Shown: positions 44,050 through 52,616 of the stretch, piece by piece
How positions within the stretch are numbered: position 1 is the first letter of the stretch
Layout of the letters: every line of letters starts with the position of its first letter
Source: Treponema sp.
GTDB taxonomy: Bacteria; Spirochaetota; Spirochaetia; Treponematales; Treponemataceae
Length of the DNA stretch: 64,000 nt
Direction of reading: 5' to 3'
NCBI GenBank assembly: GCA_016293495.1
Contig: JAEDED010000002.1
Coordinates: 1-64,000, forward strand
Position numbers and translations under genes: made by a program
Notes under the pieces: model-generated
Database searches by the model: none
Seen by the model: only the letters and a program-made list of their open reading frames with translations
What the model was told of the DNA's origin: nothing

Positions 44050-44553
44050 ATGGAATACACACCAGACTTAGTTGAAAAACTAGCTCACCTAGAAATATTT
44101 TGTGACCTGGATTCAAAAAATCCTGAAGACCACGAACTATTAAAAAAAGTTTGTTATCTTCTTGAACCTAAATCATATTCAGCAGGCGAATTAATAATTA
44201 AAGAAGGCGATATAGGAGATTCACTTTATATATTGTATGAAGGAACTGTTCAAATCAGAAGAAATACTCCTAATAATGATCAATTTGCTGTAGTAAATCT
44301 TACTACTGAACAAAATGTTTTTTTTGGAGAAGTTGCTTTAATCGACAAGGATACAAGATCTGCATCTGTAATTGCACTGGAAAATTGCAAGGCTTTACGC
44401 CTTGATGGAGCTGCATTTAAATCATTATGTGATAAAGAACCTGTTCTTGGTTACCATGTAATGTACAGAATATCAAGAAGAATCGCTGCTTCATTAAGAC
44501 GCTCAAATAAAGAAATGATGACATTATATGAAGCATTACTCGATGAAATTTAA
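44050..44553 (+). CDS. Cyclic-nucleotide-binding domain protein
   Basis: This 167-residue cytoplasmic protein is mostly one CAP/CNB domain (about 28-150). YSAGELIIKEGDIGDSLYIL and the phosphate-binding cassette VFFGEVALIDKDTRSASVIA are clear; the cassette keeps Gly-Glu and Arg-Ser. There is no helix-turn-helix, so it is not a Crp-type regulator. The TAGGAGTGAATT ribosome site and 12-base gap show co-transcription with the channel. A detached gating or sensory subunit is the simplest reading. Confidence 0.88.
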   Translation: MEYTPDLVEKLAHLEIFCDLDSKNPEDHELLKKVCYLLEPKSYSAGELIIKEGDIGDSLYILYEGTVQIRRNTPNNDQFAVVNLTTEQNVFFGEVALIDKDTRSASVIALENCKALRLDGAAFKSLCDKEPVLGYHVMYRISRRIAASLRRSNKEMMTLYEALLDEI

Positions 44554-44643
44554 GAAAAATATATCAAATTTCTAACAAAGGAACTTTTTTCAATTATTGG
44601 TACTATTAAAAAAATGGAGTCATTTTCATAAGAATATAATATT

Positions 44644-45474
44644 TTATTTTTTTATCAATCCAATAATGGCAAAAAATAAATAAGTTACAAATTCAACAAG
44701 AACAATAGTTGCTCCAACTGGAGTTGATAAAAGAAGAGATAATAAAATTCCTGCAACTGATGTAATGACAGAAAAAATGCCAGCAGTAATTATTACCATT
44801 TTAAAGCTTGTACAAACCTTCATTGCTGCAAGCGCCGGAAAAACAACAAGCGCAGTAATTAAAAGTGAACCGACAAGATTCATTGCAAGTACAATTACAA
44901 TGGCTGTAATTATTGCAATCATTGTGTTGTAAAGCTTAACATTAATGCCGCTGGCCTGTGCAAATGGCTCATCAAAAGTTACAGCAAAAATATTGTGGTA
45001 ATAAAGTATATACAATACAACTACAACAATTGACGAAATTACACAGAGCCATACATCACTTTTAGACAAAGTAGTTATTGCGGTTGAACCAAACAAGGTA
45101 GAACATACGTCTCCTGAAACATTTGAGGCAGTTGAAAAAACATTAAGCAGAAAATAACCTAAAGCCATGCTTGTAACACTGATAACTGCGAGGCTTGCGT
45201 CTCCTTTTACCTTTGACGAATTATTCATCCAAAGAAGAATTATTGCGCAGATAATTGTTACAGGCATTACAAGAAGATTTGTGTTTGTAATTTTCAGAAT
45301 AGTTGCAATTGCCATTGCACCAAAAGCTGTATGAGAAAGACCATCACCGATAAACGAAAATCTTTTTAATACCAGTGTTACTCCAAGAAGTGATGATGCA
45401 AGGGAAATAAAAATTCCTGTAATCAATGCATAACGAACAAAATCGTAAGAAAAATAAGAAAGAAATTCCTGCAT
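44644..45474 (-). CDS. Metal ABC transporter permease, ZnuB family
   Basis: This inner-membrane permease has 276 residues and about eight helices, for zinc, manganese or iron import. Family motifs are SLLGVTLVLKRFSFIGDGLS, HTAFGAMAI and VFPALAAMKVCTSF. It is two bases downstream of its ATPase gene. The periplasmic binding protein is not in this window, so it must be encoded elsewhere. Metal choice is not decided by the sequence; ZnuB, TroC and MntB are all possible. Confidence 0.9.
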   Translation of the reverse strand: MQEFLSYFSYDFVRYALITGIFISLASSLLGVTLVLKRFSFIGDGLSHTAFGAMAIATILKITNTNLLVMPVTIICAIILLWMNNSSKVKGDASLAVISVTSMALGYFLLNVFSTASNVSGDVCSTLFGSTAITTLSKSDVWLCVISSIVVVVLYILYYHNIFAVTFDEPFAQASGINVKLYNTMIAIITAIVIVLAMNLVGSLLITALVVFPALAAMKVCTSFKMVIITAGIFSVITSVAGILLSLLLSTPVGATIVLVEFVTYLFFAIIGLIKK

Positions 45475-45476
45475 AA

Positions 45477-46106
45477 TTATTCCCCTATCCTCAAAATCTG
45501 TCTGGCATATTTTTCGACAGCCTGCATATCGTGGCTGATCATAATTACGCTGATATTCTGTTCACGATTCAGTCTTTCAACTGCCGCATACATTTCTTCT
45601 GTCGCATCAGGATCAAGACCTGCAACAGGTTCATCAAGAACAAGAAGGCCTCCACAGGCACACAAAGCTCGAGCAAGAAGGACTCTCTGTCTTTGTCCGC
45701 CACTCAATTTGGAAAACGATTTATTTTCAAGTTCTCTGATTCCAAGCATCTCGAGAATTCTTTTAACTTCTTTTTTTTCTTCTTTTGAATAAAATGCATT
45801 TACTTTTTTCTTTCCAAGAAAACCGCTAAGCACAATTTCTCTTACACTCGCAGGAAAATCATTCTGCACTTCAGAATACTGCGGTAAATAGCCGATTGAA
45901 TTTTGTGTAAGTCCGTCAGAAAACTCAATAGTTCCCGAAACAGGTTTTAACAGATTAAGAAGAGTTTTAATGAGCGTACTTTTTCCACTGCCATTTTCGC
46001 CGGTGACGCAAAGGTAACCGCCCTTTTCAATTGTAAAGTTAATATTTTCTGCAGCAGGAATTCCGTTATAACCAACAGAAAGATTTTTACAGATAATTTG
46101 TGCCAT
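45477..46106 (-). CDS. Metal ABC transporter ATP-binding protein, ZnuC family
   Basis: This 209-residue ATPase has Walker A GENGSGKST (about 36-44), signature LSGGQRQRVLLARAL, Walker B LLVLDEPVAGLDP and the switch MISHDM. The length is short, as is common for ZnuC-type subunits. It is the first gene of the znuCB-like pair. The promoter just upstream overlaps a 9-5-9 palindrome, which suggests metal-dependent repression. Confidence 0.92.
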   Translation of the reverse strand: MAQIICKNLSVGYNGIPAAENINFTIEKGGYLCVTGENGSGKSTLIKTLLNLLKPVSGTIEFSDGLTQNSIGYLPQYSEVQNDFPASVREIVLSGFLGKKKVNAFYSKEEKKEVKRILEMLGIRELENKSFSKLSGGQRQRVLLARALCACGGLLVLDEPVAGLDPDATEEMYAAVERLNREQNISVIMISHDMQAVEKYARQILRIGE

Positions 46107-46132
46107 AAGTGAATAATATAAAATAAAAAAGG

Positions 46133-46179
46133 AAATTGCAAGTCATTTGCAATTTTATTATATTTGAATAAGTTTTCAA
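46133..46179 (-). promoter_or_regulatory. znuCB promoter with overlapping palindromic operator
   Basis: On the minus strand TTGAAA (46174-46179), a 16-base spacer and TAAAAT (46152-46157) form a promoter. The perfect inverted repeat AAATTGCAA-N5-TTGCAATTT (46133-46155) covers the -10 and start site. This is the position expected for a repressor such as a Fur/Zur or DtxR-family protein. Confidence 0.55.
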
Positions 46180-46204
46180 TCTTATGCAAAATTCCTTTTA
46201 AAGT

Positions 46205-46235
46205 AAAAAAAGACCGCAGTTTTATTCCTGCGGCC
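46205..46235 (-). terminator. Intrinsic terminator after cellobiose phosphorylase
   Basis: GGCCGCAG / CTGCGGTC stem (one G-U type pair) and seven T on the minus strand. The mRNA of the GH94 gene runs on the minus strand from 48736 to 46259 and then meets this hairpin. Confidence 0.85.
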
Positions 46236-46258
46236 TTATATCATTCAAGGATTAAAAC

Positions 46259-48736
46259 TTAGCCTAATGTAATTTCTACATTAACTTCTTTCTTTCCTTC
46301 AACGAATGGTACTACACAACCTTCAACAGCTGCTCCGTCAACTACGAGCCTCTTAACGCCTTTGCATACGTGGTTAGGATTTTTGATTGTGATGTTGTAT
46401 TTAGCACCGCGGAAAAGACGAGTTGCCTTAAATCCGTCCCATGCAGATGGAATAGATGGATCAACTTTAAGTCCGTCGAAGTCTGGCTTAATACCGAGGA
46501 TGTACTGGCTGATTGCAACCATGTTCCATGCAGCAGTACCTGTAAGCCAAGAGTTTTTACCCTGACCGTAGTTCTTTCCACCGTTACCAATATCACTACC
46601 AGCTTCTTTACCACCAATCATCTGGCCGTAAACATAAGGTTCTGTCTTGTGGATGTCAGAAGTTTCTTCTGTGTAAGCAGGAGCAATTTCTGAGTAGTAT
46701 TTGAATGCCTGGTCACCTTTTCCTGCATATGCTGCAGCACAGATAATCCATGCATTGTTGTGTGTAAAGATACCACCGTTTTCTTTGTATCCCTGTGGGT
46801 ATGTTGAAATTTCACCATACTGTACATGGTATTTTGTAAATGCCGGGTAGTTAAGTACAAGACCGAACTTACAGTTAAGGTTTTCATCAATTGCTTTGAG
46901 AGTCTTTTCTGTAGCATCCTTGTCGATGTCAGACATGATTGCAAAGCCCTGTGGTTCAATGAAGATCTTAGATTCTTCACAGTCTTTAGAACCCATCTTT
47001 TCACCGTTAGCATCGTATGCACGGATGAACCAGTTTCCGTCCCATGCAGAATCCATCATTGCTTTTTTCATCTTATCGATTTCAGCCTGAGCTTTTTTAG
47101 CTTCATCAGCCTTACCTACATGATTCAAGATAGAAACATAGTTTGGACCTGCGAATGTGAACAATGCAGCAACGAATACAGATTCAGCAACTTTAGAATA
47201 TCCGCCTTCTGCTTTGAATTTAGGGTTTGTATATGTCTGGAAACTTTCACCCGGTGTGTCAGAGAAACAAGAAAGGTTGATACAGTCGTTCCAGTCAGCA
47301 CGCATTGCAAGTGGAAGTCCGTGTGGACCGAGATTGTTTACGATGCGATAGAAAGAAACTTTAAGGTGTTCGAGCATTGGCTGTGCTTTAGACATGTCGT
47401 TGTCATATGGAACCATTTCATCAAGAATTGACCAGTCGCCAGATTCTTTGATATATGCTGAAACTGAAAGGATGAGCCAGAGTGGATCGTCAGAGAAGTC
47501 ACCACCGATGTCAGCATTACCCTTCTTTGTAAGTGGAGAATACTGGTGATAACATCCACCGTCTGGGAACTGTGTTGAAGCAATGTCGATAATTCTTTCT
47601 TTTGCTCTGTCAGGAATCTGGTGAACGAAACCAAGAACATCCTGGTTAGAATCGCGGAATCCCATACCACGACCAATTCCAGATTCAAAGTAAGAAGCAG
47701 AACGTGAAAGGTTGAATGTAACCATACACTGGTACTGGTTCCAGATGTTTACCATGCGGTTAACTTTGTCTTCTGGAGTATCAACTGTAAGAATACCAAG
47801 GAGGTGATCCCAGTAAGCTTTAAGTTCTTTCATTCCAGCAGCAAACTTTTCTGGAGTGTTGAATTTTTCAATCATTTCCAAAGCTTTTACTTTGTTGATT
47901 GTTTTGCCGTCAGCTTCAAATTTCTGATCCTGTGGCATTTCTACATAACCGAGAACGAATACCAAAGTTTTTGTTTCGCCGGCTTTAAGTGTGATTTCTT
48001 TGTAGTGAGAAGCGATTGGAGCCCAACCGTCTGCAAATGAGTTGTAAGCTTTTCCTTCTGTAACAGCCTGTGGATCACCGAACCCATTGTAAAGACCAAT
48101 GAATGAATCTCGGTCTGTATCGTAGCCGTCAATCTTGTCATTAACAGAATAGAATGCGTAGTGATTGCGGCGGTCGCGGTATTCAGTTTTGTGGTAGATT
48201 ACAGAATCTTTGATTTCAACACGGCCTGTAGAGAAGTTTCTCTGGAAGTTGTTTGAGTCGTCCTGAGCATCCCACAAACACCATTCTGCAAATGACCAGA
48301 ATTTGAAAGTCTTGTCAGATTTTCCTTCGTTAGTAAGAACAACCTGCTGAACTTCTCCATCGTAATCCTGTGGAACGAAGAATGTAACTTCAGCTTTAAG
48401 ATCATTTTTCTTACCTGTGATTACTGTATAACCCATACCGTGACGGCATTCGTAAGCATCAAGTGTAGTTTTTACAGGAGACCAACCTGGGTTCCAGATT
48501 GTTCCGTTATCGTTGATATAGAAATAACGTCCGCCCATATCGATAGGAACGTTGTTGTAACGGTAACGTGTAATACGGCGAAGACGAGCATCTTTATAGA
48601 AGCTGTATCCACCAGCAGTGTTAGAAATTAAAGAAAAGAAACCCTGTGTTCCAAGATAGTTGATCCATGGATAAGGTGTCTTTGGAGTTGTGATAACGTA
48701 TTCACGTCTCTCATCGTCAAAGTGACCGAATTTCAT
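46259..48736 (-). CDS. Cellobiose phosphorylase, GH94
   Basis: This enzyme splits cellobiose with phosphate to glucose 1-phosphate and glucose in the cytoplasm, saving one ATP. It has 825 residues, the normal size. The N-terminal beta-sandwich begins MKFGHFDDERREYVIT. The catalytic (alpha/alpha)6 barrel contains GMGFRDSNQDVLG and the general acid in MRADWNDCINLSCF, followed by ESVFVAALF and HNNAWIICAAAYAGKGDQA. The subtype (cellobiose rather than chitobiose or cellodextrin) is inferred from overall similarity to known cellobiose phosphorylases. Codon use is biased as in strongly expressed genes. The promoter carries a likely operator. Confidence 0.93.
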   Translation of the reverse strand: MKFGHFDDERREYVITTPKTPYPWINYLGTQGFFSLISNTAGGYSFYKDARLRRITRYRYNNVPIDMGGRYFYINDNGTIWNPGWSPVKTTLDAYECRHGMGYTVITGKKNDLKAEVTFFVPQDYDGEVQQVVLTNEGKSDKTFKFWSFAEWCLWDAQDDSNNFQRNFSTGRVEIKDSVIYHKTEYRDRRNHYAFYSVNDKIDGYDTDRDSFIGLYNGFGDPQAVTEGKAYNSFADGWAPIASHYKEITLKAGETKTLVFVLGYVEMPQDQKFEADGKTINKVKALEMIEKFNTPEKFAAGMKELKAYWDHLLGILTVDTPEDKVNRMVNIWNQYQCMVTFNLSRSASYFESGIGRGMGFRDSNQDVLGFVHQIPDRAKERIIDIASTQFPDGGCYHQYSPLTKKGNADIGGDFSDDPLWLILSVSAYIKESGDWSILDEMVPYDNDMSKAQPMLEHLKVSFYRIVNNLGPHGLPLAMRADWNDCINLSCFSDTPGESFQTYTNPKFKAEGGYSKVAESVFVAALFTFAGPNYVSILNHVGKADEAKKAQAEIDKMKKAMMDSAWDGNWFIRAYDANGEKMGSKDCEESKIFIEPQGFAIMSDIDKDATEKTLKAIDENLNCKFGLVLNYPAFTKYHVQYGEISTYPQGYKENGGIFTHNNAWIICAAAYAGKGDQAFKYYSEIAPAYTEETSDIHKTEPYVYGQMIGGKEAGSDIGNGGKNYGQGKNSWLTGTAAWNMVAISQYILGIKPDFDGLKVDPSIPSAWDGFKATRLFRGAKYNITIKNPNHVCKGVKRLVVDGAAVEGCVVPFVEGKKEVNVEITLG

Positions 48737-48803
48737 AAATGTCTCCTTAATTGAACATTTGTATTTATTCAGGGGAACAGGAATGCCCGTAATCCCTGAT
48801 AAG

Positions 48804-48843
48804 TTAGTTAGTTTATAATATCACCTAACTAAATATTTGTAAA
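48804..48843 (-). promoter_or_regulatory. Cellobiose phosphorylase promoter and operator
   Basis: On the minus strand TTTACA (48838-48843), a 17-base spacer and TATTAT (48815-48820). TTAGTTAG and CTAACTAA (plus-strand arms 48804-48811 and 48825-48832) bracket the -10. This is a probable sugar-responsive repressor site. Confidence 0.5.
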
Positions 48844-48947
48844 TGAAATATTTCAGTTTATGTGATTTTATATCAATTTAACTATAAAGCCTTTCTGAAA
48901 AAATGCAAGTTTTTTCTATATAATAAACAGATTTCTGCAGGTTTCCT

Positions 48948-48976
48948 TTAACATTTTTTGAATTTTGGAATATACT
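48948..48976 (+). promoter_or_regulatory. Promoter giving a nearly leaderless mRNA
   Basis: TTAACA (48948-48953), a 17-base spacer and TATACT (48971-48976). The usual start point falls at about 48983, one base before the ATG of the FtsH-like gene, and there is no ribosome site. Confidence 0.5.
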
Positions 48977-48983
48977 TTTTTCT

Positions 48984-50132
48984 ATGAAAAAAAATAACCT
49001 TTTACGAACAATATTTCTGATTGTTGCAGCATTATGTCTGGTAGGATTTTTTGCCTGGGATTATGTAATTCCATCCGATAAAACTGAAATTCCTTACAAA
49101 GATTTTTTCAGTAAAATTGAACAGGGCAATCTGGCTGAAGTTCATATTTTAGAAGATTCAATTGAATTCAAAGATCCTGTTACTGACAAAAAGTTTAAAA
49201 CCCAAAATCCGCACTCACCTTTTCTTGAAGAGGAACTTTTAAAGAACGGAATCAAAGTTACAACAGAAAAAAATTTTGCAGAAATTCTTTCGCTTGTGTT
49301 TGACGTTCTTTTTTATGCAATTTTCTTTACCATCTTCTTTTTTGTTTTCAGAAAATTCATCTCGCCTAACACCTTTAAGGTCCAGCACAAAACCGGTGTA
49401 AAATTTTCTGATGTCGTAGGAATGGAAAAATTAAAGCAGGACATGATGCAGATAATACAGATCATGCATCACCCGAAAGAATATGCATCACGCGGAATCC
49501 GCATGCCAAAAGGTATTCTTCTTGAAGGAGCGCCTGGTAACGGAAAAACACTTTTTGCAAAGGCACTCGCCGGTGAAGCAAAAGTTAATTTTATTCCTGC
49601 AAAGGCTACTGATTTTGAAAGCATGTTCATGGCAATAGGACCGATGAAGGTAAAACTTTTATTTAAGAAAGCAAGAAAAAAGGCGCCCTGTATTGTCTTT
49701 ATCGATGAGTTTGACGGTATCGGAACTCGCAGAAATTATTCCGGAAGTGCAATCGAAACTGAAAACACAAGAATCGTCACTGCCCTTTTGAACGAGCTTG
49801 ACGGTTTTGAACCGACATCAGGCGTTCTTGTTCTTGCGGCAACAAACAGCATTCAGGCACTGGATGAAGCGCTTATAAGACCGGGACGCTTTGACGGAAA
49901 ATTTTCCGTTCCGTATCCTGATGAAAAAGACAGAATCGAACTTTGCAGAATGTACTTAAAAGGAAAATCTCCGGCGTCAGAATGCAATCCTGAATATCTT
50001 TCAAAAATTTTTGCAGGCTTTTCATGCGCTAAAATTGAAGCTGTTTTGAATAAAGCATCACTGATAGCAGAACAGAAAAACCTGTCATGTTTTTCAATTG
50101 CAGAAGTGGACGAAGCCGTTAAATCAGTATAA
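48984..50132 (+). CDS. FtsH-like membrane AAA ATPase lacking the M41 protease domain
   Basis: This 382-residue protein follows FtsH closely at its front: a helix (about 8-27), a small periplasmic domain (IPYKDFFSKIEQGNLAEVHI) and a second helix (about 103-123). The AAA domain has Walker A GAPGNGKT (182-189), Walker B IVFIDEFDGIG (Asp241, Glu242) and arginine fingers in RPGRFDGKF (299-307). The pore loop is changed from FVG type to FMA (ESMFMAIG). The chain ends right after the AAA lid; the zinc protease with HEXXH, about 200 residues in FtsH, is absent. No frameshifted protease follows. It may unfold or remodel membrane proteins, or feed a separate protease. Confidence 0.88.
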   Translation: MKKNNLLRTIFLIVAALCLVGFFAWDYVIPSDKTEIPYKDFFSKIEQGNLAEVHILEDSIEFKDPVTDKKFKTQNPHSPFLEEELLKNGIKVTTEKNFAEILSLVFDVLFYAIFFTIFFFVFRKFISPNTFKVQHKTGVKFSDVVGMEKLKQDMMQIIQIMHHPKEYASRGIRMPKGILLEGAPGNGKTLFAKALAGEAKVNFIPAKATDFESMFMAIGPMKVKLLFKKARKKAPCIVFIDEFDGIGTRRNYSGSAIETENTRIVTALLNELDGFEPTSGVLVLAATNSIQALDEALIRPGRFDGKFSVPYPDEKDRIELCRMYLKGKSPASECNPEYLSKIFAGFSCAKIEAVLNKASLIAEQKNLSCFSIAEVDEAVKSV

Positions 50133-50180
50133 AATAACATTAGTTACTTATTATTAATTTTTATTGTCGGAGTCTAAAAA

Positions 50181-50546
50181 ATGTACGAATCTGGTGAAGA
50201 TTATCTTGAAGCAATTTTAGTATTAAAAAATCAGAACGGCTTTGTCCGTTCAGTAGATATTGCAAATCATTTAGGCTTTTCAAAACCAAGTGTAAGCCGA
50301 GCAATGAGCATTCTCGAAAAAGACGGCTACATTGAATTTGGTCTTGGCAATATGATTAACCTTACAGACAAAGGTAACGAAAAAGCTTCTGATATTTACG
50401 ACAGACATCAGCTTCTTACAAAATTCCTCGTAAAGATAACTGGTGTTTCAAAAGAGCAGGCAGAAGAAAATGCATGCCGCGTTGAACACGTAATCGACGC
50501 TGACATTGTTGCCGGAATTAAAAAATTCATGAGCAAGAATAAATAA
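50181..50546 (+). CDS. DtxR/MntR-family metal-dependent regulator
   Basis: This 121-residue repressor-type protein has an N-terminal winged helix (SVDIANHLGFSKPSVSRAMS, about 24-43) and a dimerisation helix region. The latter holds metal-ligand-like residues DRHQLL and CRVEHVID. It lacks the C-terminal SH3-like domain, as MntR does. Metal (manganese or iron) would act as co-repressor. CGGAG precedes the ATG. It lies 48 bases after the FtsH-like gene and about 4 kb from the ZnuCB-like importer, a plausible target. Confidence 0.88.
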   Translation: MYESGEDYLEAILVLKNQNGFVRSVDIANHLGFSKPSVSRAMSILEKDGYIEFGLGNMINLTDKGNEKASDIYDRHQLLTKFLVKITGVSKEQAEENACRVEHVIDADIVAGIKKFMSKNK

Positions 50547-50588
50547 GTCGAAAAGATTTTCAATTTAGAAATTATTTATAGCAAACAG

Positions 50589-50639
50589 TTGGCGTTAATT
50601 ATTTTTAATTAACGCCAATTATTTTTAATTAACGCCAAT
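50589..50639. repeat. Hairpin and 20-base tandem duplication between convergent genes
   Basis: TTGGCGTTAATTA (50589-50601) pairs perfectly with 50606-50618 around a TTTT loop. A 23-base segment at 50597-50619 recurs at 50617-50639 with a 20-base period. The second copy forms the last codons and stop of the AEC transporter gene. The hairpin with T-rich flanks may serve as a shared terminator. Confidence 0.75.
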
Positions 50640-51653
50640 CATTTTTAAAAACAAATTTAACAGCGCAAAAAATCCCGGAATGCTTACAAGACACAGCGCA
50701 TGTGTAAAGCAGACAAGAAAGTTTGAATAAACAGTGTCGCCGTCAAACAGACAGGCCATGCTTGAAACAGACATTCCCGTAGGACAGAGAGAAGCAATAT
50801 AGATAACTGTAATTACAAGTTTAATACTTACTAGATCTGCAAGCGGGAACAGTTTTGCAATTGCAAAATAAATGCCTCCGCACAAAAGCATGCTTACAAC
50901 TGAACAGATACAAAGTCGTGTAAAAGCAGTAAACAGAAGTGACCCGATTTTTTTTCTTTGCGATGAATATTCAGGATTTCTGTTTAAGAAAGATTTACAG
51001 GTATTAAAAAGTTTTACCATCCATTCTTTTTTTAATGCACCAAAAAGAACGCCTAACAAAATCATGCTCATTGCAGTATTTGTTCCTCCGATAAGAGCAA
51101 CAGGCTTTGCAATTACTTCTGGAATTTTAAAAGGAAGTACATAAACTATAACGCCAAGAACTACTGCAAGAACATTCGGGTTTGTAATGATTTTAATCAG
51201 ATTGAATTTCTGAGTCATCTGATAATATCCGTAAACCCAGAGCATTACATTAAACGCAACAAGATATCCCATAAGGTAGAATACCCCTTCACTTCCGGCA
51301 ACGCCTTCAATCAGAGGAATGCCAATAAAACCGCAGTTTGTAAAAACAATTCCGATTTTCTGCAGTTTTGCTACCGGCACTTTTTTTCTAAAAATAATTT
51401 CTGCAAGTGCGATAAATAAAAATGTTACAAGGAATGACACGACAATCGAAATGCACAATCCGATAAAACGAGTCTTTTCAAAATCAATATTGAAGTGACT
51501 GAAAATAAGACACGGATTAATAAAATACAAAAGTGCTTTTGATAAAAACTTCTGCTCAGTTTCTGTAACCTTTGTAAGTTTTGCATAAATAAAACCGATT
51601 ACTGCAATCGCCATCATAATTACAAGCTGTCCAATAATTTTGTCTGTTGTCAT
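50625..51653 (-). CDS. AEC-family (auxin efflux carrier-type) transporter
   Basis: This 342-residue inner-membrane protein has about ten helices in the PF03547 pattern: YFINPCLIFSHFNID near 43, FTNCGFIGIPLIEGVAGSEG near 106-125 and the late LCPTGMSVSSMACLFDGD. Bacterial members export malate, malonate or amino-acid-like anions; the substrate is unknown here. The insert of about 30 residues with CKSFLNRNPEYSSQRKK is cytoplasmic. It converges with the DtxR-family gene across a repeat-derived hairpin. Confidence 0.87.
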   Translation of the reverse strand: MTTDKIIGQLVIMMAIAVIGFIYAKLTKVTETEQKFLSKALLYFINPCLIFSHFNIDFEKTRFIGLCISIVVSFLVTFLFIALAEIIFRKKVPVAKLQKIGIVFTNCGFIGIPLIEGVAGSEGVFYLMGYLVAFNVMLWVYGYYQMTQKFNLIKIITNPNVLAVVLGVIVYVLPFKIPEVIAKPVALIGGTNTAMSMILLGVLFGALKKEWMVKLFNTCKSFLNRNPEYSSQRKKIGSLLFTAFTRLCICSVVSMLLCGGIYFAIAKLFPLADLVSIKLVITVIYIASLCPTGMSVSSMACLFDGDTVYSNFLVCFTHALCLVSIPGFFALLNLFLKMIGVN

Positions 51654-51701
51654 GGCTTAATAGTACCAAAAAAAATATTTAGTTGCAATTTGACAGATTG
51701 T

Positions 51702-51735
51702 AAAAAAAGCCCTCCTCTGTTTGAGGAAGGCTTTT
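51702..51735 (-). terminator. Intrinsic terminator after metQ
   Basis: AAAAGCC / GGCTTTT and TCCTC / GAGGA with one mismatch, then seven T on the minus strand. Confidence 0.8.
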
Positions 51736-51800
51736 GCATAATTATTGAAGATTAATTGTAATCAATAATTATTTCGTAAATCTGAAATTGAAGTAATCGA

Positions 51801-52598
51801 TTAGAATACTACAACAACTTCACCGTTCTTGTATTTGTCAGCAACCCAGTTCTTAACTTTATCGCTCTGGAGTGCTTTTACAACTGCCTGAACTTTTGGA
51901 TCATTCTGGTTACCGTCTTTTACAGTTACGATATTTACATATGGTGATTCAGCATTTTCTATGAAAAGGCCGTCTTTTGTTGCTGAAAGTCCAACTGGAA
52001 TTGCATAGTTTCCGTTGATTACTGCAGCTTCAACATCTTCAAGTACACGTGGGAGTGTTGCAGCTTCAACTTCTACAAACTTCAATCCTTTAGGATTTTC
52101 TGCAACCTTTACAGGAGTTGCTTCAAGACCTGCATCAGGTTCGAGTTTGATAAGACCTGCAGCTTCGAGCAAGAGCAATGCACGACCTTCGTTTGTAGGG
52201 TCGTTAGGAATTGCAATTTCTGCACCATTTTTAAGGTCAGCAAGTTTTGTTACCTTTTTAGAATAAAGTGCGATTGGTTCGATATGAATACCTGCAGCAG
52301 AAACAAGGTGATAACCTCTTTCACTGTTGAATGAATTCATGTATGGAAGGTGCTGGAAGAAGTTAGCATCGATGTCACCTGATTCCAAAGCTTCGTTTGG
52401 AGTTACGTAGTCTGTAAATTCAACTACTTCAAGTGTATAACCTGCTGCTTCTACATCTTCTTTGATAAGATTCAACATTTCTGCGTGTGGTTCTGGTGTA
52501 GCACCAACTTTAATTACGTTTTTTGTATCTTTTCCACAAGAAAGGAAAAGACCTGTTGAAAGTAATGCTGCTGTAGCAAATGTAAGGATTTTTTTCAT
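51801..52598 (-). CDS. metQ: Methionine ABC transporter substrate-binding lipoprotein
   Basis: This 265-residue NlpA-family lipoprotein captures methionine outside the inner membrane. The lipobox LFLSC places the lipid-bearing Cys at 21. The mature part starts with VIKVGATPEPHAEMLNLI and contains FTDYVTPNEALESGDIDANF, FQHLPYM, and AIPNDPTNEGRALLLLE, all standard for MetQ. It is separated from metI by a 169-base gap with its own promoter and a terminator-type hairpin, so it can be expressed more than metN and metI. Confidence 0.94.
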   Translation of the reverse strand: MKKILTFATAALLSTGLFLSCGKDTKNVIKVGATPEPHAEMLNLIKEDVEAAGYTLEVVEFTDYVTPNEALESGDIDANFFQHLPYMNSFNSERGYHLVSAAGIHIEPIALYSKKVTKLADLKNGAEIAIPNDPTNEGRALLLLEAAGLIKLEPDAGLEATPVKVAENPKGLKFVEVEAATLPRVLEDVEAAVINGNYAIPVGLSATKDGLFIENAESPYVNIVTVKDGNQNDPKVQAVVKALQSDKVKNWVADKYKNGEVVVVF

Positions 52599-52616
52599 TT
52601 TTCCTATCTCCTAAAT

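Noticed and set aside
46826..47431. 201-codon plus-strand frame inside the cellobiose phosphorylase gene
   Set aside because: It is antisense to a clear GH94 coding sequence; the Cys- and Phe-rich product is typical of shadow frames.
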